From contig CAIIXF020000005.1 of assembly GCA_903813345.2 (NCBI GenBank), positions 40,117,375 through 40,181,374 on the forward strand: DNA of 64,000 bases. The letters are read 5' to 3'. Every line of letters starts with the position of its first letter. Position 1 is the stretch's first letter. Both the position numbers and the translations under genes were made by a program. Of this stretch, positions 26,001-52,600 are shown piece by piece. The notes beneath the pieces were generated by a model, which was not told the origin of the DNA, ran no database searches, and worked only from the letters and a program-made list of their open reading frames with translations. The DNA is from Owenia fusiformis. Lineage: Eukaryota > Annelida > Polychaeta > Sabellida > Oweniidae.

Positions 26001-26484
26001 ACATAACACTCAAAGACTCATTAATTTTCACTATCAATCTATAGGGATTTCGATTCCATATATTGTCAGATTGGTCGATTTCAATAGAAGTGACTTGAAA
26101 AGTTAATTAATCCCAGTTGGTTCTTATTCGCCAAATTATGAATTGCAATTAACAAATTGAGTGCTCAGTGCATACATCTTCCAAATGATATGTTCGTGAA
26201 GAAAATTCCATTAATCTATTTTGGGGCAGTCCTTCAATATTGCACCTCATGTTATTCTAATAAAGGAACTCCATCTAATGGGTATTATTTGAAAAACTAC
26301 ATATTTATTGATGGTGGAATTGTAAAGCATTAGCATTTATGGACCACTTTGGGGGACCAGTGGCCTTATATTAACATCATGTAATAACCAAATATTGGTT
26401 TTATGGGAATTGTGGCATTCTGGTCATAGTGTATATATCTATTAATATTATTGTTCATATGTTCTTGTTTACCCCAAGAATAAA
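23045..26484 (+). other. MXD 3'UTR (inferred) with polyadenylation candidates
   Basis: Gene-free AT-rich sequence after the MXD stop. AATAAA occurs at 25120-25125 and 26479-26484. The latter, followed by a T-rich tract, is the best candidate for a long 3'UTR. A local three-fold repeat of TGTGGTA/TTGTTACCAT lies at about 24448-24497. The true 3' end needs transcript data. Confidence 0.4.
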
Positions 26485-27009
26485 ATTTTATTTCATGTAT
26501 AAATAGAAAAATGTCTTTTGTTTTAAAATGCTGACAGATTGGTTGTTGATTATTTCTTAGATGATTGATATATTACTTCAAGCTGATCGGTGTAACTTGG
26601 TGACATATTGTTATAGTGTTTTTTGTGGACAGTGTTTGGCATCTGATGGTCGGTGTCTGTAACAAATGGCATGTGATGACATTTTGCTCGTTAATGCTTT
26701 AAAATGAATTTAGTATATTGATATCTTGGGATGATTGATGTGCAGGTGGACGAGGAATCTTGTCATCAGGATAATGAGAAAACGATATCCATTTACTTGC
26801 CATTTTAAAGGCGTAAAATGAGAGTAGAGCAAAGATCTGATTAGTTCTCGGCATCCTTGGTAACTTTCAAGGTGGTCATGGCCATTTTCTCGTTCAATGG
26901 CAATGTTTATCACTGTGTTTATTTATTAACTCAAACTTTACTTCATTTCTTTCCTGGCAGATTATGCAGTGCCTCACACACCAGCATTTGAGAAGAGGCC
27001 TTATCTAAG

Positions 27010-27118
27010 AGTATGATAATACAGCCATACATAGTATGATAATACAGCCATACATAGTATGATAATACAGCCATACATAGTATGATAATACAGCCATACA
27101 TAGTATGATAATACAGCC
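27010..27118. repeat. 23-bp tandem repeat, about 4.7 copies
   Basis: Unit AGTATGATAATACAGCCATA plus CAT, essentially identical copies. The minus-strand ORF over it reads as a repeated YGCIIILC-type peptide and is not considered a gene. Confidence 0.95.
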
Positions 27119-28695
27119 TCATTCTGATCAAACTTAGAGAATGTTGCTCATGGCAAGACATGTGGTATATGAATTAGCATTCTAAAAATACAAAGTTCTG
27201 ATTAATTAATAACAGTAACACATGACAGAGTAGGCTATAGTGTCATCAATGTAAGCTTAAACCTTACACAAATAAGTAATCGACATTCTATTATCATACT
27301 GCCCTTTATGCCCAACCTAAATGTAAATACATGACTGATGCACAAAAATTGTGAAAAATAATGATTACTCAAGAAACCATCATAAATTATACTTTCTTTA
27401 AAGAATTAAGAGCCATGATTGATTCTTTGAAAGGTGAATATGTGACTGAAATTCACACATGTACCTCAAATTAATAGAAGTATCCCTCAAGGTTATTGGT
27501 CATTTGACATTAGGATAATAGGAGTTATTAGTCACAAAGCATGGGTCAGTCGACTAAAAGTGTGCCTTTTGTGTGTCATTCACAAACTAGGCATTTTAAA
27601 AGTCTCTTTGAATGGGCTCAATTTTTGAAAGAATCAACTGGAAATAGTGCCTGAATTAACCATTCGCTTTGAAATCTTGCTGAAGTCTCATTTTTAATTA
27701 GATTTGCATATTCACCAATAAGGATTTATGTTTTCTATTAAAATTTTTGTGCATAATTTTCTATGAGAACTTTGATTTACAGTTTTTTCATTTTATTCAA
27801 TGTTTCCAAGGATTTTCAACTTTTCTGAAAAAGGTTGGGATTAATCCCCATGGGCACAATGTTAAAAAAATCTTCAAATTATCACAGTTTAAGGTTAAAT
27901 CACAATCCACATGTCACCATGGAGTTTTTCATCAAACCATCTTGAAATATTTAACAAATCAAGAAATTAAGTGTCTTCTCTCAATTTTTCCATTTGAAAC
28001 TGCTGTATATATCTAGCCCTACCATCACACATGCTGCCATCTATATAGCAAATGATTAATTCCCTTACCCTGTGAATTTCCAGATCCTTTCCTGATTATT
28101 GGGATTAGCATTCTAAAATAACAAAGCTGTGATAAATAATAATTGTTGAACTATAGTCTATTTGCTGAAAACAGTTTGATGGAATGTGTATTCTAAATGT
28201 AATACAACGACTGGAATGTATTGTATTACGAAGACAATGTGTCTTTTTACAAGATGGCCTGCCTTCCAGTAACAAATTCTTATACAATATTTTCTTTTCT
28301 CCATTTAAACCCATTTCTTAGATGAGTTTCTCAATAATCTAAATGCGCGGTCAGCACGTAATCTCTAGTTAGAAAAAATCTTCATAGTATTCATCTTGCA
28401 TCACCACTAAATGAGTAATCCACAGTTGTACTTCATTTTGCCAAGTGTTCTTATTTGTGTTTTTTATTTTTCATGACCTACTTATATCAAAGCCCAATCA
28501 TTCATCACAATACAGTCTCACAACCAACCTTTTCAACCAAGCACAACTAAGAGGATCACCAATAAAACAACACATTAGAATATTATACAATCCATTATTA
28601 AAATAACAAAACGCGATGGGACATAACACAATCTGACTTAAAATCACCAAAACACAACTAACTGTCAAACTAGCACAACACAATAACCCAAAGGC

Positions 28696-28835
28696 CAGTA
28701 GGTAGTTACCAGTTTCACCACAAGATGGCTAATTCGGGTCAGATAACATGGCAGATATAGTAGAAAGTTCCCTTAAACTTGAATATTCATCAGTTCTACT
28801 TGATCAATTTTCATATGACGCATTATGTATGTAAT
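28696..28835 (+). mobile_element. Dispersed repeat family, copy C (truncated)
   Basis: Left part of the same family as 58817-59219 (AGTAGGTAGTTACCAGTTTC onward to TATGTATGTAATAG). The second half, including the GGGGAATCTCCC block, is missing. It is embedded in the A+C-rich tract. Confidence 0.7.
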
Positions 28836-29569
28836 AGCATAATACAATCACCACATAGCACAATCAATTGTCAAATGAACAACACAATAAGGCAATAATG
28901 CAACACTCAGGCACAACCCAATGATAAACCAAGACAACACAGTTGACAAAACCTAACTAAATATAACCCATCGCTGTGTATAACACAACACAATCAGGCA
29001 CAAGCAATAGAAGACAACCAACTTGTGATACCAATATAGCCAACCAGTCCACTCGAACCATAGAAACATAAATCACACAACATAATCGGGCACAATACTT
29101 CACCCGATTGTGCACAACTTCCAACTCAACCAACATAACACAAACACAACATGATAAAACAACACAACCAATTGTCGATGTCAAATTAACATAGCACGTT
29201 ATGACAAGGCCAATTACCAAACTCACATAACACTACCAGACACATTCAGACAGTCTTTGTGCCAAGACGGCCAACCTTATAGTGACAGATTCTCATTTTG
29301 TTTTCTCCATCTTGGACATTTTCTCTACAATCGTAGTATACATGCAGTTAGCATAGTTCACACTTCAATTATAAAATTCTTTTCAGGTGTTGCCCTTTGT
29401 GCTATTGCGACTACCGAGGATGAATAGCAAACTCATCAAGAAAACGAAATAAATATTTTATTCATAATTTTTATAAAATATATTTTTATCTTGTTGTATA
29501 AATATAATTTTCGAAAAATTACGCATTTATAAAAATTAGAAAGTAAAGTGAAGTGAACAATTTAATATT

Positions 29570-29626
29570 TTCCGGAAAGACCTACTCCGCGAAGCAAAAA
29601 CTTGACCCAGTTTCGTCACACGTGTG
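29570..29626 (+). promoter_or_regulatory. Mortalin proximal promoter: TTCCGGAA and CACGTG E-box
   Basis: TTCCGGAA at 29570-29577 fits both an inverted pair of heat-shock-element half sites (TTCnnGAA) and an ETS-like core. CACACGTGTG at 29617-29626 is a 10-bp palindrome containing the class B E-box CACGTG (29619-29624), about 70 bp before the ATG. Motifs are seen directly; function is inferred. Confidence 0.45.
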
Positions 29627-29691
29627 GAGTTACAGAACTAGAGAGTTGTGTAAGATCAGTACGATTTAGGCTGAAGTAAACAGTGTCCAAC

Positions 29692-46244
<16,553 letters not shown>

Positions 46245-46717
46245 CATTGACTTTCTTTAGAACAATTAATTTATGTATAAAGTGAATATAGAAGTAAGGA
46301 GACAGAAAAGTGTCTGGTAGTGTATTCTCTGATGATGGAGCATACATGTAGCCATGTGAAATGTTGGAACAAAATGAATGTGTGTAATAATATTACTATG
46401 GAGAGTGTACGTATATGTGCTAGTAATGTAGAATTCTTTTGTTTGTTATTCATTTGCCAACAGAATCCACGCAATGTAAATTGAAAGGCATGCTTTACAG
46501 TCTAAAAAGTTTTGAATTTGGAAATGAAGATTCATCATTCATGTCCCCTTGTTTTGCATAATTATAGTCAATAATAGATAACCTTAACATATACAATACC
46601 ATTGAATTTAGAAAATCATGTTTAATTTCACTATTTTTGTGCAGTCTTGTACAGTGCTTGTTCCATTACATTGTCTTGTTATCAGGATTAATTTAATACA
46701 GTGTAAAATAGACTGTG

Positions 46718-46723
46718 AATAAA
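46718..46723 (+). terminator. HSPA9 polyadenylation signal
   Basis: AATAAA 474 bp after the stop codon, followed by a T-rich stretch. It is the first canonical hexamer in a plausible position for the mortalin 3' end. Confidence 0.5.
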
Positions 46724-48736
46724 TTGTATTTTAGACATTATATTAAAAGAAATTATCTGTTTTGTTCAAATTATTTAAACCGCATCCATTATATTGGGTG
46801 TTTGTTGCACTAAGTCCTCTAGAAGAGTACAAGATGGCTGCTTAAAAGTTAATCAGATCCAGAACCTCATCTAACAGCAGACATATAAGAGAATACATTG
46901 AGCAGATTTCTCCAAATTGCCGAAGAAAATAATGGCCAGTCTCAAAAGATTTCATGCTGAAGTATTCAAAAATTCCATTTGATACAGAATTTGGACAACT
47001 CTTGTTTAATCCTTTATATATTTCAATAGTCCAAACATATTTCAAGTTAAGTTAAATAAGATGAATGCATCATAATCAGAGATCCCTTGACCCCATGAAG
47101 TGAGAACCAAAAATCCATCTCAGAAAATGACGGACCAAATCGACCATTCTGGGAAACTAAATTTTCAGGGTCCTATTGGCTCTTTTGTGTAGTTCGCAAA
47201 TACCTTTGATATTGCTTTTGGATCACATTGTATGTTGTGTTCTTGATACAGGGTGTTAAAAAAAACGCAACCCAAAGAAATCTCTATATCTTGGAAAATA
47301 CTAATCCAATTAGGTTCATATTTTAGCTCCTCTTGTTAGTTAGTTGTAAAACATGATGTCTTGGACACTTGCTCGAAAGACAGTTGTACTAGCAAAATAC
47401 AAAAAACGCGAATGGAAAATCACTATATCTTGGAAAATAATTATTCAATTATGTTCATTTTTTCAGGAAAAGAAAGAAGAGACTGTGTATGTATAGCTCC
47501 TGTTGTCAGTAAGTTGTAAAACATGATGCCTTGGACACCAGCTCAAATGACAGTTGTACTAGGAAAATATGAATATGCAGTCAGAGGTGACTGCCACAGC
47601 AATAAAACCAAATAACTTTCTAACCATGATGTTTTGGCACTTCAGATTTGGCACAAATTATCCTCATTCAATGTGTGGTGAATTTCTGGAGTTTCATCAA
47701 AATCACTCCAGGGACTTTACAGTCATGGTCAAAATGCTTTCTTAATTCTCCCTGGACCAGGGCGTTGACTGCGATTTGAAAGCATTTCAACCATGACTGT
47801 AAAGTCCCTGGAGTGATTTTGATTTCACTCTACAGATTTATTATACAGTGAATGAAGATGGTTTGTGCCAAATTTGAAGAGCCAAAACACTATGGTTAGG
47901 AAGTTATTTAATTTTTTTTGCGGTTGCAGTCACCCCTGACTTCTTTTTTCATATTTTCCTAGTACAACTGTCTATTCTGTGTTGGCACTCAACTTTGTTT
48001 TGCCAATACAGAATTTCTCGAGCACCATATATCCTGTATTGCACTTCAAATCATTCAATAACTTATTAGTACCAGTGCTGAAATTGATGGCCATTACAAA
48101 ATGTCACCACCTTGTGGTGACATAAAAATTAAAGGTAACTATAATTACATTTCAAAAATATATTTTAAACAAGCCTTTTGCAATTCATTCACAAGTTCTA
48201 CTAAGTACTAATTCTAAGCATCAAATTAATATTGCACATTTTAATGTCATTTTGGTATTCTGTACAAGAGTAGGCATCCACTTGTCTGTATCTCGGTATA
48301 CTTCATTTTTTCAATTTTCCATCAATTGATATTCATTTTATTTGTTCCCACTCTGTAAACATTCCTCTACAATCCACAATAAATAAAAGCTTAAATAATG
48401 TAATGAGTAATAATAATTCATGAAAGTAAGAGATCATACTTTAAATCCAAAAACATATGTCTCCATAAAGCTAAAATATTAGCCTCAATACTGACATGGT
48501 AGGACAGTATCAGATATGGTACTGTCATTAGTGTATTCCCATTTGAAACAAAATATGTACATATTTATGAATATAAACCCATGCAACACCACTAGTTATT
48601 ATCTACAACAGCTATTCATAAATGAATGCATTGTTAAGTGTAATATTTAGGACTTCTTCCAAGCAGCATTGATACTTCCAGGATCTCAAAGTTGAGTGGT
48701 TAATTCTGACCAAAAACAAATATGAACAACAATGAT
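46724..48736. other. Intergenic region between converging HSPA9 and RHOBTB
   Basis: No gene recognised. The left part (47249 to about 47540) has two similar units containing ATATCTTGGAAAATA, and starts with CAGGGTGTTAAAAAAAACGC, which resembles a mariner end. A large palindrome (47545-47972) follows. The remainder is AT-rich sequence. Confidence 0.6.
47545..47972. repeat. 428-bp palindrome (foldback)
   Basis: The arms, about 200 bp each (47545-47750 and 47762-47972), are reverse complements with scattered mismatches, centred on CCCTGGACCAGGG. Words shared in inverse include CAGGGACTTTACAGTCATGG and ACAGTTGTACTAGGAAAATA. Probably a foldback transposon or two head-to-head copies. Confidence 0.85.
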
Positions 48737-48936
48737 TTTATTGTAGCATGAGTTCAAATTCTTTGTTGCATTGCTTTACTTAGACTAGCTATAGGCACAG
48801 CAAGTTATTTTCTCAGTGAAATAATTAATCCTGCACATCGCCATAAAACGCAATATGAGCAAATATATCATTTTTACATTTTCATGTAACCAGGATGATT
48901 ATTGATGCTTTATATGTGGTTATAAACTGTTTTATT
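48737..48936 (-). terminator. RHOBTB candidate polyadenylation signals
   Basis: Minus-strand AATAAA occurs at 48931-48936 and 48737-48742, about 620-820 bp after the RhoBTB stop. Either could end the transcript. Confidence 0.4.
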
Positions 48937-48987
48937 CTGCGTAATTATCGAAGCATAACCATTTAGTTTGAAATATAAAAAATATCA

Positions 48988-49085
48988 TACAGGGATTCGA
49001 ACTTTGGTCATCTGCGAGGCAAACAAGAAACCTTCCAAAAATCATGTTGTCATCAACAATCCGAGCAATTGAACTAACAATCCAA
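48988..49085 (-). pseudogene. tRNA-like element with long variable region (SINE or pseudo-tRNA)
   Basis: On the minus strand TTAGTTCAATTGCTCGG resembles an A box and AAGTTCGAATCCC is a perfect B-box type sequence about 60 bp further on. The spacing suits a Ser/Leu-class tRNA with a long variable arm or a tRNA-derived SINE. Stems are not convincing, so a functional tRNA is not claimed. It lies in the inferred RhoBTB 3' region. Confidence 0.4.
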
Positions 49086-49555
49086 ATTTACACATTTAAT
49101 GTGAGTATTTTTACAAAAGATTTGCCCCATTTGTTCACCAATGTATATTCTTTCAGTATAATGTAGCTCAAACTTTAAGAGTTGACCACGGAACAACCCA
49201 ACATGGTGTTTTAAAGCAATGTGCAGGTTTAACTATCTTTTGGTTGTTGCATCAGAAGTTTACAAAAGAATAATTGGCACCAGTCATTCCATGACTTCTC
49301 TGTACACATGTGTTACTTATTCAGCATTTGGCATTCAGTACTACACATCTTATAGTCCCTTATATCTGTATATGAGAAAGGATCAACTTTGAGTGAGAAC
49401 TGACATACAGAGTAGTCAGCTTCTGACCTTCCCTTTCTTCCTCATTTCTTGTGGGGGAACTGAGGGAGTATGTGTTCTAATATATAATTCACATAATACT
49501 CTTAATGATTTATGTGTTGAGACAAGTAAACTCCAACAGATGTCATAGCTTAGAG

Positions 49556-49682
49556 CTAACGTTTGGAGAAACAGAGGCATCCCCTGGAGGATGCAGCGGA
49601 GAAGTTGATAGACTTCAGAGGGCGCTCTCGCATTGCCTGTTCCCGGACTGTCCTGTCATAATGGTCAACCTCCTTTAGATAC
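49556..49682 (-). CDS. RHOBTB: RHOBTB coding exon 7 (terminal)
   Basis: [20 protein letters not shown] to CLCFSKR, stop TAG at 49556-49558. Acceptor CTTTCCAG. YLKEEDHY-type sequence following RWPPxW is diagnostic of RhoBTB1/2. Confidence 0.93.
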
Positions 49683-52600
49683 CTGGAAAGATGAGTGAAG
49701 AAATCGTGAAAGTCAATCGAGGCAGACTTCAGAAGACAAAGTGAGAGATAGTAAGCAATTGATTAGTAGAAAACCGTGTATCATAAATCTTTGAATATAA
49801 GCTTATTAACTGGCTCTGTCAAGGGTATACTCTGTGCATAACTCAAAGCTCATTGTTTATATAACACATTAGTACAAACTTTGTTTATCAATTTCATATG
49901 GTGTTAAACATTAAAAGTTGTTTTTTAAACAGTTTTACCACAAAGGCGGCCATCTGTACTTGACAAGGTACTCTCTGTTCTCTGATCGCAAAGTCACCAG
50001 GGTCTTATAGTGTTTCTTGTACACTGTTCCATAATGAGTGCACAGATACGTGAGACACCAGCGGGAAAGCTGAGAAGCATTGTGGAGCTACAACAAAACA
50101 ACAAATTTCCAAGTATACTTGACACTAAGAAATGACACTATGTGGTACATTAATTGATTATTATCACCAAGAGGTTTAATATTTTATATTTTTGAACTCA
50201 AATCACCTAGATTCTACATCTGAAAAGTGGAATGACTAAAGACACCCTCCCCTTCCTTCCTCCTTGGGATTACCTGAGCAGGTTCCAGGAGTGCAAGCAC
50301 CTCATCTACGATGCTAGATCCAGCACGTTCAGCCTTCAGCAGATGGTTTGCCACAGCATGTTCTGTCAAGAGCAACAAGTGTGGTAAACAGAGCCTGTTA
50401 GCTAGCTCTAACAGCTCTATGTAGTCCACTTGATTCAGGTCGGGGCATCTACCTGTGTACAGGTACTCCTGTAATACGACGAACGTGTCCTTGTATACTC
50501 CAGGGAATGGAATCTAAAACATAATCAGTTCTCTTTTAGTCTGTCTTCAAGTTTGGTGACCGCAATGAGAAAACTTAAGTATAACATGTCTCAATCCATG
50601 GATAACATTTCTGGGCGGGGAAGGGTTATAGAATTAAATGCATGAACGTTTTGGGGGTTTTAACTTGCAGTTGACAATAAAAAACAAAAGGTTCATTACT
50701 AAATGCCACAATATTATTTGCCTTGGTGTTTTGCTAACATGATCAAATATATATAAGCAACTCAGATTAGAGACAACAATTTGCAATTTGACTGGAACAA
50801 ACCCAATATTGATGTGTAGCTATATGTGCACCATCATTATAAATAATTACCATTTTAGCAGATCCTTCCAGGAAGTTGTTACTGAACATTGCGGCCATCA
50901 TATCACAACGAGCGATCATTAGGGCTTTGTTTCCTGGCACCACTCCATCCTCCAACTCAAAGAATACATCAGCAAATAACCCTTTCTTCAGTATCAGTTC
51001 TTTCACTCTGGCAAATCTACGATCCATGAATGACCGCTCATTTTCTCTGTTCAAGTACCCCTGGTTGTTTTCAATGTTGAACACCATACCAACAAGATCA
51101 GAGAAGCCCAAAAGTAGGGCACTTTGTTTTACATCGGGCAAGAGGGCAGGTGTCTCTGTGATACAACCAGTATAGAGATACTGCAATATGTGCTGGAAGA
51201 TTAGTGGTTTAATCTCACTGTTCATTGTCACTATAGATGTCATTGACTGGTCATAAATAGATGTCTCTGTCTTGTGCTCTTCAGTTGCAATGAATGCAGG
51301 GTGGTTCAGGGTCCTGTAGTTGGACATCTCAGGGGGATCAGGTACATCATCCTTCAACAAAAGTTCCTTAACAGAATCTGTCTCAAAAGCATTATTCGTA
51401 TGACTCGATATGATACTTTGTTCTTTATGACTGTGTTTTGAGTCCTTATTTGATGTGATAAAAATATCATGAAATACTGGAGCGGCAGCGACTAAACATA
51501 TTTTATGGGCCTTTATTGAGACCCCTTGGCATATGAAGTGAACATCACAGAATTGTTGGTTATGCAACAAACACTGGAGATCATTTTTGATGTTTTGAGG
51601 AGGAACTTCTAATATTGGCATGCTGGGTTTAGGTGGCTTTACAGGTTCCTGGCAAGTTGGTTTGCGAATATACTTCAACTGAGGGACCCAGAACCTGGCC
51701 CTACGTTTCTCCAGAAGCGCTGCACGTATAGCATTGGTAAACACATCTTTGATCCCATATTCTGTCAGGACACTAGATTCATAATAGTGAGCTCCAATAT
51801 TCTGTGCCACAGATCTTCCAACTTCTGGTAATATAATATCGTCATCACAAATATCTCTGAAAGTGAAACAAGTGTACAACATAAGTGAAATAACAGATTT
51901 GTCTTATGACTGCAGACAATAAATCTGCATAACTGTGCTGGTCATCAAGAGTGGATGACCCAAAAGAATAACATTTGACAAAGTGCATGTACCTTGGTCC
52001 TTGGTATATGTACATGTTCTAACCCCCAAAGTCAGTTGATGGTAAAAATGAAGGACCCACGGTCCTGTGCTCACACAGTTTGGAACCTTCAGAGGAATGT
52101 ATAAAACTGTTGAGGAACCTTATCTATAGAGTAGAATTCAAACATGAAGACAATAAAATACAATGTTGCTAAAACTGCTAATAACTAAAAGAATTGATAC
52201 TAAAAATATCTTACTTGAAGAATGGCCCTTTATCAAGTGCCAAGAACTGTTCATCATTGTAAAGATATCTGAGGTCTGCTTGGCAGCCACAGAGGATGAT
52301 TGGTACCCCAGGGCAGGACTTCTGTATCTCTGGGTACCATAGTTGTTCTACATTGCGAAGACTCTTTGGTTTGACCAATGAAAAACACAACAAGACCACA
52401 TCAGCTCTAAAAGTACAGAAGCAATAACTTACAATAACATTTTTTGATTATTTACGAAGATAAATGAACTACTGGTTAGTTGTATACTAGTACATGTTCT
52501 ATGTTACATCAATGATTAGATTGGTCTAGATTATCATATAAATACAGTGAAACTTGTTTATCCAAACACCTCTCTTATTTAAACACCTCTTAATGTGAAC

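Larger units (their letters stand above)
26485..29560. other. Intergenic region, MXD to mortalin
   Basis: No gene recognised. Contents: a diverged repeat at about 26615-26700 resembling 10000-10085, the 23-bp tandem array (27010-27118), dispersed-repeat copy C (28696-28835) and a strand-skewed A+C-rich tract (about 28500-29240) rich in CACAACA words. Confidence 0.6.

Noticed and set aside
28957-29226. 89-codon minus-strand ORF rich in V, L, C
   Set aside because: A product of the A+C-rich cryptic repeat; no domain and no conserved pattern.
50767-50850. Extension of RhoBTB exon 4 ORF past ATG at 50851
   Set aside because: The consensus donor GTAATT directly after the ATG codon joins in frame to exon 5, restoring BTB2; the extension is intronic.
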